A stretch of 64,000 nucleotides of DNA from Anaerostipes sp. MSJ-23 (GTDB lineage: Bacteria; Bacillota; Clostridia; Lachnospirales; Lachnospiraceae): positions 1 to 64,000 of the forward strand of contig NZ_JAHLPY010000014.1 of the NCBI RefSeq assembly GCF_018918155.1, written 5' to 3'. The notes beneath the pieces were generated by a model that saw nothing but the letters and a program-made list of their open reading frames with translations, searched no databases and was not told the origin of the DNA. A program made the translations under genes and the position numbers. This document shows, in pieces, positions 1-7,574 of this stretch; the stretch's first letter is position 1; the number at the start of each line of letters is the position of its first letter.

Positions 1-145
1 CTTTATCCTTGTTATTACTGTTCTTAAAGAACGTTCGTCGATTTTTACTAAAATCGTCTGAAAAATTCAATTGAATTTTCAAGGTTGTCTTATTGTTCAG
101 TTGTCAATGTTCTGTGATTCGCTTCCGTGTGTAAGAAGCTTTTCT
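1..145 (-). other. Leader of an rRNA operon lying off the left edge
   Basis: Read on the minus strand this is untranslated, hairpin-rich DNA following four strong promoters. It contains an 18-bp palindrome (62-79), a small CGATTTT/AAAATCG hairpin (about 38-57) and a GAACGTTCTTTAAGAAC inverted repeat. Leaders of this style, with GAACATTGACAACTGAACAA-like sequence, precede 16S rRNA genes in Lachnospiraceae. The 16S gene itself is not in the window, so the assignment is an inference. A short open frame across it has no ribosome site and was ignored. Confidence 0.6.
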
Positions 146-174
146 ATTATATCACTTTGTTCTCTGCTTGTCAA
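146..174 (-). promoter_or_regulatory. rRNA promoter P1 (most downstream)
   Basis: On the minus strand TTGACA (169-174), a 17-nt spacer and TATAAT (146-151): a perfect sigma-A consensus promoter reading left. It is the strongest of four tandem copies and the closest to the leader. Confidence 0.85.
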
Positions 175-230
175 GAACTTTTTTATTTTTTTGTTGCTTT
201 CGATAATTTCTCATCACCAGCAACTTTTAT

Positions 231-259
231 ATCATACCATCTCAATTCTTATTTGTCAA
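231..259 (-). promoter_or_regulatory. rRNA promoter P2
   Basis: Minus strand TTGACA (254-259), 17-nt spacer, TATGAT (231-236). The start region after it reads AAAAGTTGCTG, a string shared with P3 and, in part, P4. Confidence 0.8.
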
Positions 260-315
260 GAACTTTTTCTTTGATATTTTAGAATGTTCTGATCATCTCT
301 GTCAGCAACTTTTGT

Positions 316-344
316 AAAATATCATAAATACTTCGTTCTGTCAA
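316..344 (-). promoter_or_regulatory. rRNA promoter P3
   Basis: Minus strand TTGACA (339-344), 17-nt spacer, TATTTT (316-321), followed by ACAAAAGTTGCTGA. Same architecture as P2, 85 bp further upstream. Confidence 0.7.
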
Positions 345-421
345 GAATTTTTTCCTTCTTTTTTCTATAAGAAACGATGTCTGATTTTGTTTTTTTGTGT
401 CACTTTCTCAGCGACTTGACT

Positions 422-450
422 ATCTTACCATCTTCTTCCTTTCGTGTCAA
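422..450 (-). promoter_or_regulatory. rRNA promoter P4 (most upstream)
   Basis: Minus strand TTGACA (445-450), 17-nt spacer, TAAGAT (422-427), followed by AGTCAAGTCGCTGAG. It sits back to back with the luxS promoter on the other strand. Confidence 0.75.
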
Positions 451-466
451 TATCTTTTTTCTCTTT

Positions 467-494
467 TTGCATTTTACTTTTTCTTATGTATAAT
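467..494 (+). promoter_or_regulatory. luxS promoter
   Basis: TTGCAT (467-472), a 16-nt spacer and a perfect TATAAT (489-494), about 40 nt before the luxS start codon. Confidence 0.65.
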
Positions 495-535
495 AGTAAT
501 GAAAGAATCATAATATAAGAAAGGACATAATAACT

Positions 536-1015
536 ATGGAAAAAATCGCAAGCTTTACCATTAATCATTTAAAACTTCTTCCTGGAGTTTATGTCTCCAG
601 AAAAGATGCTGTTGGATCCGAAATATTAACCACTTTCGATTTAAGAATGACAGCTCCTAACAGAGAACCTGTTATGAATACAGCAGAAATGCATGCCATT
701 GAACATCTGGCTGCTACTTATTTAAGAAACGATCCCGAATGGAGTGATAAAATTATTTACTTTGGTCCTATGGGATGTCGTACAGGTTTCTATCTGATTC
801 TCGCAGGAGATTTAACTTCTAAAGAAGTACTTCCTCTTGTAACTAAAACTTATGAATTTATTCGCGACTTTGAAGGTGATATCCCAGGTGCCGCTGCAAA
901 AGACTGCGGTAACTATCTTGATATGAATCTTCCTATGGCTAAATATCTTGCAAAACGTTATCTAGACCAAGCATTATATTCGGCAGATGAAAAGAATCTG
1001 AATTATCCTGACTAA
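536..1015 (+). CDS. luxS: S-ribosylhomocysteine lyase LuxS
   Basis: LuxS splits S-ribosylhomocysteine into homocysteine and the AI-2 precursor DPD in the cytoplasm, recycling S-adenosylmethionine by-products. The 159-aa length is usual for the family. The metal site is visible as HAIEH (residues 53-57) with Cys124 in the AKDCGNY motif; the second conserved cysteine is Cys81 in GCRTGF. An AGAAAGGA ribosome site precedes the ATG. It has its own promoter and is followed after 50 nt by a small Cys-rich gene with a hairpin in between. AI-2 may be a signal or only a by-product here. Confidence 0.97.
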   Translation: MEKIASFTINHLKLLPGVYVSRKDAVGSEILTTFDLRMTAPNREPVMNTAEMHAIEHLAATYLRNDPEWSDKIIYFGPMGCRTGFYLILAGDLTSKEVLPLVTKTYEFIRDFEGDIPGAAAKDCGNYLDMNLPMAKYLAKRYLDQALYSADEKNLNYPD

Positions 1016-1020
1016 TTTTG

Positions 1021-1070
1021 TTCATAATATAAAGGTAGTAAATTACGAAAGGAGACCTTTATATTATGAA
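1021..1070 (+). promoter_or_regulatory. 16-bp hairpin enclosing the start codon of the next gene
   Basis: TTCATAATATAAAGGT (1021-1036) and its exact reverse complement (1055-1070) form a 16-bp stem around an 18-nt loop. The loop holds the AAAGGAG ribosome site (1048-1054) and the 3' arm contains the ATG at 1066-1068. In RNA the start codon would be paired while the Shine-Dalgarno stays exposed. No T tract follows, so it is not a normal terminator. A translational switch or an RNase III-type processing site is inferred. Confidence 0.75.
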
Positions 1071-1266
1071 AAATCAAAATGAAGTGTATCAGGAAGTTGC
1101 TGAAGAATGTAGTGAGTACTGCCCTTGTGGATGCGATCATTCTGTAAAAAATGTAAGCACTGGAAATGATTCAAAATCTCCAAGCTGTCTTAATTGCAAA
1201 CATTTTTCATTAGATGAACAGCACTGCCGTCTGGATTTATATGACCAGATTGTAACTCATTTATAA
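1066..1266 (+). CDS. Small cysteine-rich protein, unknown function
   Basis: A 66-aa soluble protein with no signal peptide or membrane segment. Cysteines are grouped as C-x3-C-x-C-x-C near residues 15-23 and as C-x2-C plus one more near 41-53, a pattern that suggests zinc or Fe-S binding. The second group (CLNCKHF) resembles short zinc-ribbon knuckles. The gene has an excellent ribosome site, but its start codon lies in a hairpin stem, which implies translational control. It lies 50 nt after luxS and ends at a strong terminator, so it is probably co-transcribed with luxS. I do not recognise the family. Confidence 0.75.
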   Translation: MKNQNEVYQEVAEECSEYCPCGCDHSVKNVSTGNDSKSPSCLNCKHFSLDEQHCRLDLYDQIVTHL

Positions 1267-1300
1267 AAACAGCAAATTTAAGTATACAAAACTTTTATCA

Positions 1301-1343
1301 AAAACATCCATTTCCGAAAATATTCGAAAATGGATGTTTTTTT
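1301..1343 (+). terminator. Rho-independent terminator of the luxS unit
   Basis: AAAACATCCATTT (1301-1313) pairs with AAATGGATGTTTT (1328-1340), followed by more T. It ends the luxS/66-aa transcript. Confidence 0.85.
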
Positions 1344-1529
1344 AAATAATTCTAATATTTTATACAAAATTATCATAATATATTAGAATAATGTTCCTAT
1401 CAATTATATATATTTTGTATGTTATTCATGTCATTTGTATATATTTCATAATATTCCTTCTTTATTTCTTCATTTCATTGTTAATTTTTCTCCAAATTTT
1501 CTTGCATTATTTTTAATTAAGGGTATGAT
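1344..1529 (+). promoter_or_regulatory. AT-rich intergenic region with transporter promoter
   Basis: This gap of about 200 nt is almost pure A+T. The only clear signals are a promoter, TTGCAT (1502-1507), 16-nt spacer, TATGAT (1524-1529), upstream of the transporter, and a weak 9-bp inverted repeat ATTCTAATA/TATTAGAAT (1349-1357, 1381-1389). Confidence 0.6.
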
Positions 1530-1561
1530 ATTATGTAGTAGGTTTTTAGGAGGATAAAATT

Positions 1562-2830
1562 ATGTCACTACAACAAATCATAGCGATCATCATTTTCTTA
1601 TGTACCATGACCGCTATCATCACAGGAAAGGTTCATAACACAGTAGCCGCATTAACAGGTGCCGTACTTTTAGTGTTAACTCATATCCTTTCTATTGAAG
1701 ACTGCGTCAACGCGGTTGACGTTGAAACCATATGTATTCTTGTTGGAATGATGCTGTTAGTCGCAGTAGTAAAAAATTCTGGTATTTTTGAATACATAGC
1801 AATCAAAGCTGCGAAGCTTGCCAAAGGACGGCCATGGCCAATTATGGTAATTTTTATTATCATTACAGCGGTTCTCTCTGGAATGCTTGATAATGTAACG
1901 ACCGTTTTACTTGTCGGTCCAATGACATTAGCAATTACAAACATTTTGAAGGTTGATCCTGTGCCATATATCATCACACAGATCATGGCTTCGAATATTG
2001 GTGGTACTGCTACACTGATTGGTGACCCACCAAACATTATGATCGGAAGTGCTGCAAAATTAAGTTTTGTTGATTTCATTATGAATACTGGTTTTGCTAC
2101 TCTTTTTGTTGTCATTGTTGGTTTAATCTGTATGTATTTTATTTATGGAAGAAAATTATTTGTAACTGATGAATCCATTGCAAAAGTTATGCAGCTTGAC
2201 GAACAAAAAGCAATTAAAGATCGCAAGTTAATGCATGAAAGCGTTGTTGTCATTATTATCGTTGCACTTTGCTTTATTTTTCATGACCAACTTGGCGTAG
2301 AATCTTGTACAATTGCAATTGCTGCAGCATGTTTGATGCTTTTAATTGGAGGACAAGAACCAGAAGAAATTGTTCTAAGTGTAGAATGGCCAACTATTCT
2401 TTTCTTTATTGGTTTGTTTATTGTTGTTGGTGGTCTAAAGAAAGTTGGTGTTATTACATTACTTGCTAATGGACTGCTTTCCCTAACTGGTGGAAATATG
2501 ATTATTACGATGATGGTAATCTTATGGGTTTCAGCGATTGTATCTTCTTTCCTGGACAATATTCCATTTGTTGCCACTTTGATTCCTATGATCTTAACTA
2601 TGCAGTCAGAAGGAATGGATGTTGCTCCAATTTGGTGGGCATTATCCCTCGGTGCATGTTTAGGTGGTAACGGAACTCTGATCGGTGCTTCCGCTAACGT
2701 TGTTTTATCTGGAATTAGTAAAAATAACGGACACCCTATTACATTCGCACAATATTTTAAAATTGGATTTCCAATGATGATTCTATCCATCGTTGTATGC
2801 TCCATCTTTTTACTTGTTCGATTCGCATAA
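1562..2830 (+). CDS. ArsB/NhaD/CitM-type (ion transporter superfamily) permease
   Basis: An integral membrane protein of 422 aa with about 11 hydrophobic segments. Two pseudo-repeated signatures fit the ion transporter superfamily: SNIGGTATLIGDPPNIMIGS in the first half and GACLGGNGTLIGASANVV in the second; these helix-break loops form the substrate site in related carriers. DNVTTVLL and DNIPFVATL are the matching family motifs. Known members carry Na+/H+, arsenite, citrate or other anions, and the sequence does not tell which. AGGAGG precedes the ATG. It is followed after 34 nt by a hypothetical gene, probably in the same transcript. Confidence 0.85.
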   Translation: MSLQQIIAIIIFLCTMTAIITGKVHNTVAALTGAVLLVLTHILSIEDCVNAVDVETICILVGMMLLVAVVKNSGIFEYIAIKAAKLAKGRPWPIMVIFIIITAVLSGMLDNVTTVLLVGPMTLAITNILKVDPVPYIITQIMASNIGGTATLIGDPPNIMIGSAAKLSFVDFIMNTGFATLFVVIVGLICMYFIYGRKLFVTDESIAKVMQLDEQKAIKDRKLMHESVVVIIIVALCFIFHDQLGVESCTIAIAAACLMLLIGGQEPEEIVLSVEWPTILFFIGLFIVVGGLKKVGVITLLANGLLSLTGGNMIITMMVILWVSAIVSSFLDNIPFVATLIPMILTMQSEGMDVAPIWWALSLGACLGGNGTLIGASANVVLSGISKNNGHPITFAQYFKIGFPMMILSIVVCSIFLLVRFA

Positions 2831-2864
2831 CAAAACATATTTTTTATAAAAGGAGAGCGATTTT

Positions 2865-3356
2865 ATGAATCAAAACACAGTTACCGGCGATTATATCAAT
2901 ATTAATCTTCGCCAGCTTGGTGCAACTTCTATTAAAGAATTTAATAGCATCATGCATATTGCAGAATTTGACCTTGGAGACGGCTTAATCGTCTCCTACG
3001 TCTTTAATATTACAAGACACAACAAATATTTTCTTCAAAGAGTACAACCATATTCTATGATCCATGGTAAATTTGCCAGCGATCAGGAAATTATCGACTT
3101 TATCTCTTCTGATTTAAAACGATTTCAAAATGCAAAGAACAGCCATAATTTTGACACCTTCCTGCTGATCTCTCATCTTGGACATCATGTAACAGAAAAT
3201 ATTGAAGAATTATTTTTAAACTACAATGTCGATGCAGATAAATTGGAGGATATCGAAAAAGAATTAGAAGATTCCCTAACTCATATCCTTGGACTCTTCG
3301 ATAACTCTAAAAAACTGGATCTCCCAGAAATTCAAGATATTCCTCCAAGGAAATAA
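2865..3356 (+). CDS. Hypothetical protein downstream of the transporter
   Basis: A soluble, acidic 163-aa protein with a good AGGAG ribosome site. I do not recognise a family. It has a mixed alpha/beta N-terminal half (residues 1-80), a central stretch with several histidines (LLISHLGHHV, about 104-113) and a charged helical C-terminal part rich in Glu and Asp. It shares a transcript with the transporter and may support it, but this rests on position only. Confidence 0.75.
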   Translation: MNQNTVTGDYININLRQLGATSIKEFNSIMHIAEFDLGDGLIVSYVFNITRHNKYFLQRVQPYSMIHGKFASDQEIIDFISSDLKRFQNAKNSHNFDTFLLISHLGHHVTENIEELFLNYNVDADKLEDIEKELEDSLTHILGLFDNSKKLDLPEIQDIPPRK

Positions 3357-3390
3357 GATCCATAGATCACATAAAATATGATTAAAATTA

Positions 3391-3428
3391 AAAAAGCTCA
3401 CAACCAATTTCTGGTTTGTGAGCTTTTA
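3391..3428. terminator. Bidirectional terminator between convergent genes
   Basis: AAAGCTCACAA...CCA and TGG...TTTGTGAGCTTTT form a stem with one bulge, with A and T runs on both sides. It serves the plus-strand transporter unit and the minus-strand ylxM-ffh-rpsP-khpA unit. Confidence 0.8.
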
Positions 3429-3431
3429 ATT

Positions 3432-3659
3432 TTATTGAATGTCTACGACAATCTTCTTGTCACCTTTGTCAACCGAAGCTTTTACAACCGTACGAATTGC
3501 CTTTGCAATACGTCCCTGCTTTCCAATTACTTTTCCCATGTCACCTTCTGCAACATGAAGTTCGAGAACAATAGTATCTTCTGTCTCTTTTTCTGTAACC
3601 GTTACTTTATCCGGCTGATCAACGAGGGCTTTTGCAATCACTTCCAACAGATGCTTCAT
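3432..3659 (-). CDS. khpA: KH-domain RNA-binding protein KhpA
   Basis: A 75-aa single KH domain protein. The RNA-binding GXXG loop is visible in GKVIGKQGRIAKAIR (about residues 42-56). In streptococci KhpA pairs with KhpB/Jag and influences cell elongation and RNA fate. It lies directly after rpsP (26 nt), the conserved arrangement of Firmicutes, and is the last gene of the operon before a terminator. The length is normal for the family. Confidence 0.93.
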   Translation of the reverse strand: MKHLLEVIAKALVDQPDKVTVTEKETEDTIVLELHVAEGDMGKVIGKQGRIAKAIRTVVKASVDKGDKKIVVDIQ

Positions 3660-3685
3660 GCGTGCCTCCTAACTTTGACTATTGA

Positions 3686-3931
3686 CTATTTTTCGATTCC
3701 TGCAGCTTTTAATAATTTTGCTACTGTATCTGTAGGCTGAGCACCTGTAGATAACCATTTTTTAGCTGCTTCTTCATCAAATTTGATCACGCTAGGATCC
3801 TGATTTGGATCATAAGTTCCAATTTCTTCGATAAATTTTCCATCTCTAGGAGATCTAGAATCTGCAACAACTACTCTATAAAAAGGAGCCTTTTTCTGTC
3901 CCATTCTCTTTAATCTCATTTTTACTGCCAT
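3686..3931 (-). CDS. rpsP: 30S ribosomal protein S16
   Basis: Small-subunit ribosomal protein that binds 16S rRNA during 30S assembly. The N-terminus [14 protein letters not shown] and the motif [20 protein letters not shown] are diagnostic. An ATG five codons upstream exists, but GGAGGT lies between the two and positions the ribosome on the ATG at 3931, giving 81 aa, the usual length. It sits in the ffh-rpsP-khpA order typical of Firmicutes. Confidence 0.97.
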   Translation of the reverse strand: MAVKMRLKRMGQKKAPFYRVVVADSRSPRDGKFIEEIGTYDPNQDPSVIKFDEEAAKKWLSTGAQPTDTVAKLLKAAGIEK

Positions 3932-3990
3932 TTTTTCTACCTCCATAAATTTAAATAATTGACATAATAATTAAAATATATAACTAAGGT

Positions 3991-5331
3991 TTAAAAAGGT
4001 AATTTAAACCCACCTTTTTTACCACCTTTGCCACCTAACATACCTGACATTTGCTTCATCATCTGTTTCTGATTTTGAACCTGCTTGCATAGGCGATTCA
4101 CTTCTGTAAGCGGAACTCCTGCTCCTGCTGCAATTCTTCTCTTTCTTGAAGCATTAATCAATTTTGGATTTGCTCTTTCTTCTTTCGTCATGGAATAAAT
4201 GATTGCGGCTGTCTTATCCATCATACTATCATCAATATCAAGCCCCTGCATCTTATTTCCAACACCAGGAATCATTGATAACAAATTAGATAATCCACCC
4301 ATCTTCTTCATCTGATCCATCTGATCCAGAAAATCATTAAAATCAAATTCTGCCTTCTTAAGCTTCTCTGTCATTTTTAATGCATCTTCTTCATTGATCG
4401 TCGCTTCCGCTTTCTCGATCAGAGAAAGAACATCTCCCATGCCAAGGATTCGGCTTGTCATACGGTCTGGATAAAATTGCTGAAGATCCTCAAGCTTTTC
4501 TCCCATACCTACATATAAAATTGGTTTTCCAGTTACAGAACGAATGGAAAGTGCTGCACCACCTCTTGTGTCACCATCCATTTTCGTGATGATGATTCCA
4601 TCAATTTCAACCTTATCATTAAATTCCTTGGCTACATTAACCGCATCCTGACCAGTCATGGCATCTACAACAAGAATGCTTTGATAAACGTCTACATTCT
4701 TCTTAATTTCCACAAGCTCTGTCATCATGTTTTCATCTACATGAAGACGGCCAGCAGTATCCAGAATTACGATATTATTACCATTCTTATGAGCATGCTC
4801 TACCGCAGCCTTTGCAATATCGACTGGATTTTGCTTATCTCCCATAGTAAAAACAGGAACCCCAACTTTTTCTCCATTTACCTGCAGCTGTTTGATCGCC
4901 GCTGGACGATATACATCACATGCAACCAAAAGCGGGCGTTTTCCTTTTTTCTTATACTGTCCTGCAAGTTTTGCACAAGTTGTCGTTTTACCGGCTCCTT
5001 GAAGACCTGCCATTAAAATAACTGTAATTTCATTTCCAGGACGAAGCTGTATCTCTGTCATGGTAGAACCCATGAGTGCTTCCATCTCTTCTTTTACAAT
5101 CTTAATAACCATTTGACCTGGATTTAATCCATTTAAAACATCCTGTCCAATGGCTCTCTCCTGCACAGATTTGACAAACGTCTTTACAACTTTGAAGTTA
5201 ACGTCGGCTTCTAAAAGCGCTCGTTTTACTTCTCTCATTGCTGTCTTGACATCATCCTCTGTCAGGCGTCCTTTGCTTCTTAAATTCTTAAATACGTTTT
5301 GAAGTTTTTCTGATAAACTTTCAAATGCCAT
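3991..5331 (-). CDS. ffh: Signal recognition particle protein Ffh (SRP54)
   Basis: The GTPase of the signal recognition particle binds signal sequences together with 4.5S RNA and delivers ribosomes to FtsY at the membrane. The N domain is followed by the G domain with GLQGAGKTT, DTAGR and TKMDG motifs, and by a Met-rich M domain ending KKGGFKLPF. The start chosen is MAFESLSEKL at 5331, preceded by GAGGTGA; an in-frame ATG 15 codons earlier overlaps ylxM and has no ribosome site. The 446-aa length fits the family. It begins 13 nt after ylxM. Confidence 0.97.
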   Translation of the reverse strand: MAFESLSEKLQNVFKNLRSKGRLTEDDVKTAMREVKRALLEADVNFKVVKTFVKSVQERAIGQDVLNGLNPGQMVIKIVKEEMEALMGSTMTEIQLRPGNEITVILMAGLQGAGKTTTCAKLAGQYKKKGKRPLLVACDVYRPAAIKQLQVNGEKVGVPVFTMGDKQNPVDIAKAAVEHAHKNGNNIVILDTAGRLHVDENMMTELVEIKKNVDVYQSILVVDAMTGQDAVNVAKEFNDKVEIDGIIITKMDGDTRGGAALSIRSVTGKPILYVGMGEKLEDLQQFYPDRMTSRILGMGDVLSLIEKAEATINEEDALKMTEKLKKAEFDFNDFLDQMDQMKKMGGLSNLLSMIPGVGNKMQGLDIDDSMMDKTAAIIYSMTKEERANPKLINASRKRRIAAGAGVPLTEVNRLCKQVQNQKQMMKQMSGMLGGKGGKKGGFKLPF

Positions 5332-5344
5332 AGATTCACCTCGT

Positions 5345-5701
5345 TTATAAATCTTCCAAAATCTTATTGGAAACAAATTCTATCTGTTTTATATCATTCT
5401 CCATCTGATCTTTTTTCTCTTCCCGAAGAATTCTTTTTGATAAAGCGTGAATCTCCTTCACCTTTTCCTTTGTCTTTAAAAACTTCTGCACCAGATGAAG
5501 ACGCTGCTCGTAATCTTCCAGGATCTTATTGCATCGTCGGATCATATCATAGGCAGCCTGTCTTGTAATCCCGTAATCTGCCGCAATCTCACTCGGCGTC
5601 ATATCATTGAGTACATGCTCACCGTAAATATCTTTCTGATGTTTCGTTAAAAGTTCACCATAAAAATCATACAATAAATTCTGTTCTACGATTCTTTCCA
5701 T
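5345..5701 (-). CDS. ylxM: YlxM family helix-turn-helix protein (UPF0122)
   Basis: A 118-aa protein with a sigma-70 region 4-like helix-turn-helix: EIAADYGITRQAAYDMIRRC at about residues 39-58. In Firmicutes ylxM is found directly before ffh and its product is linked to SRP function. Here it is the first gene of the operon, has its own promoter and is separated from ffh by 13 nt. The C-terminal half is a charged helix. Confidence 0.93.
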   Translation of the reverse strand: MERIVEQNLLYDFYGELLTKHQKDIYGEHVLNDMTPSEIAADYGITRQAAYDMIRRCNKILEDYEQRLHLVQKFLKTKEKVKEIHALSKRILREEKKDQMENDIKQIEFVSNKILEDL

Positions 5702-5740
5702 CTGACACTCCTGTAAAGCATTTTTCCTTTACCATGTGTT

Positions 5741-5769
5741 AGTTTACAAAATCCAATCCCTCTTGTCAA
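5741..5769 (-). promoter_or_regulatory. Promoter of ylxM-ffh-rpsP-khpA
   Basis: Minus strand TTGACA (5764-5769), 17-nt spacer, TAAACT (5741-5746), about 40 nt before ylxM. It is divergent from the ABC-F promoter. Confidence 0.75.
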
Positions 5770-5810
5770 GTATTTTTCCTTGCACAATATAACTTTTCTT
5801 TGATTTTCCC

Positions 5811-5838
5811 TTGAAAATCTCTGGTTTTTCTGTAAAAT
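5811..5838 (+). promoter_or_regulatory. Promoter of the ABC-F gene
   Basis: TTGAAA (5811-5816), 16-nt spacer, TAAAAT (5833-5838), about 45 nt before the ATG. Confidence 0.65.
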
Positions 5839-5882
5839 ATAAAAGAATCACTTAATTTTTAACAAAACAGAAAGGTTATTCT

Positions 5883-7508
5883 ATGATACAGGCAAATAAT
5901 GTAACTCTGCGTTTAGGAAAACGCGCTTTGTTTGAAGATGTTAACATCAAATTTACCGAAGGCAACTGCTACGGTCTAATTGGAGCCAACGGTGCCGGAA
6001 AGTCTACCTTCCTTAAAATTCTTTCCGGAGAGATTGAACCTTCCAAGGGAGACGTGTCTATGACACAGGGACAGCGTCTGTCCGTATTAAAACAGGATCA
6101 TTATCAGTATGATGACCATATCGTTCTTGATACTGTCATGATGGGAAATCAGCGTCTTTACGAAATTATGCAAGAAAAAAATGCAATTTATGCAAAAGAA
6201 GATTTTACAGACGAAGATGGAATCCGTGCCAGCGAACTTGAAGGTGAATTTGCAGATATGAATGGATGGGAAGCTGAGTCCGATGCCGCTACCTTATTAA
6301 ATGGGCTTGGAATTTCAAATGAACTTCATTACATGAAAATGGCTGACTTAAATGGTTCTCAAAAAGTCAAAGTTTTACTTGCACAGGCTTTATTCGGAAA
6401 TCCAGATATTTTACTTCTTGACGAGCCAACGAACCATTTAGATCTTGACGCTATTTATTGGCTGGAAGAATTCCTGATCAATTTTGACAATACCGTTATC
6501 GTTGTATCCCATGACCGATATTTCTTAAATAAGGTCTGTACTCATATCGCGGATATTGACTATGCAAAAATTCAGCTATTCTCCGGAAACTATGATTTCT
6601 GGTATGAATCCAGCCAGCTTCTCACCAAACAGATGAAAGAAGCTAACAAAAAGAAAGAAGAAAAAATGAAGGAGTTGCAGGACTTTATCGCAAGATTCAG
6701 TGCGAATGCTTCTAAATCAAAACAAGCAACTTCCAGAAAGAAAGCACTTGATAAAATTCAGTTAGATGAATTAAAACCATCTAGCCGTAAATACCCTTAC
6801 ATCAACTTCAAGCCAAACCGTGAAATTGGAAATGATGCTCTTCTCGTTGAAAATCTGTCAAAAACGATCGATGGTGTTAAAGTACTTGATAATATTTCTT
6901 TCTTAATGAAACCAACTGATAAAATTGCTTTTGTCGGACCAAACACTCTGGCTGCCACTACTTTATTTAAAATTCTTTCTGGAGAAATGGAACCGGATTC
7001 TGGTACCTATAAATGGGGAGTAACTACAACGCAGTCTTATTTTCCAAAAGATAATACCAAAGACTTTAGTCAAGATGAAACCATTGTTGAATGGCTGACA
7101 CAATATTCTGAAGATAAAGATGCAACTTTTGTCCGCGGATTCTTAGGACGTATGCTCTTTTCTGGTGAAGATGCTTTGAAAAAAGTAGGTGTTTTATCCG
7201 GAGGTGAAAAAGTTCGCTGTATGTTATCTAAATTAATGATCAGCGGAGCTAATATCCTGATGTTAGATGAACCAACCAACCATCTGGATATGGAATCTAT
7301 CACTGCATTAAATGAAGCATTAAAGGATTTCAGCGGAGCTTTATTATTTACTTCTCAAGATCACCAGTTTGTACAGACAACTGCAAACCGTATTATGGAA
7401 ATCACACCAAACGGATTGATAGACAAAGAATGTACTTATGACGAATATCTTGAAAACGATGCGGACGCAAGAAAACGTCAGGTTGTAGAAATTTCTGAAG
7501 AAGATTAA
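5883..7508 (+). CDS. ABC-F family ATPase (YkpA/YbiT-like)
   Basis: A soluble 541-aa protein with two ABC ATPase domains and no membrane segment, as in ribosome-associated ABC-F factors. Domain 1 has a normal Walker A (GANGAGKST, 34-42), Walker B (LLLDEPTNHLDLD) and SHDR switch, but its signature is LNGSQ (156-160), not LSGGQ. The charged linker follows at about 250-290. Domain 2 has an intact signature (LSGGEK) and Walker B, but its Walker A reads GPNTLAATT (352-360) with Ala358 in place of the catalytic Lys, and its H-switch is SQDH with Gln492. One composite ATP site is therefore degenerate and the other intact. It is monocistronic. Role in translation is inferred from the family. Confidence 0.92.
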   Translation: MIQANNVTLRLGKRALFEDVNIKFTEGNCYGLIGANGAGKSTFLKILSGEIEPSKGDVSMTQGQRLSVLKQDHYQYDDHIVLDTVMMGNQRLYEIMQEKNAIYAKEDFTDEDGIRASELEGEFADMNGWEAESDAATLLNGLGISNELHYMKMADLNGSQKVKVLLAQALFGNPDILLLDEPTNHLDLDAIYWLEEFLINFDNTVIVVSHDRYFLNKVCTHIADIDYAKIQLFSGNYDFWYESSQLLTKQMKEANKKKEEKMKELQDFIARFSANASKSKQATSRKKALDKIQLDELKPSSRKYPYINFKPNREIGNDALLVENLSKTIDGVKVLDNISFLMKPTDKIAFVGPNTLAATTLFKILSGEMEPDSGTYKWGVTTTQSYFPKDNTKDFSQDETIVEWLTQYSEDKDATFVRGFLGRMLFSGEDALKKVGVLSGGEKVRCMLSKLMISGANILMLDEPTNHLDMESITALNEALKDFSGALLFTSQDHQFVQTTANRIMEITPNGLIDKECTYDEYLENDADARKRQVVEISEED

Positions 7509-7525
7509 TATTTCTTATAATAAAT

Positions 7526-7565
7526 AAGAAACACAGAGGAAGATTACTCAACCTCTGTGTTTCTT
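7526..7565. terminator. Bidirectional terminator
   Basis: AAGAAACACAGAGG (7526-7539) and its exact complement (7552-7565) around a 12-nt loop, between the convergent ABC-F and TtcA-like genes. Confidence 0.85.
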
Positions 7566-7574
7566 TATTTTGCA

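Noticed and set aside
71-274. Open frame of 67 codons in the left edge region
   Set aside because: No ribosome site, on the opposite strand to the four rRNA-type promoters, low-complexity Phe/Leu/Ser content.
1681-2115. Long minus-strand frames under the ion transporter gene (also 2281-2838)
   Set aside because: Mirror frames of a highly conserved membrane protein; no ribosome site and no family match.
3378-3740. Plus-strand frame across khpA and rpsP
   Set aside because: It reads the antisense of two certain genes and starts inside the terminator.
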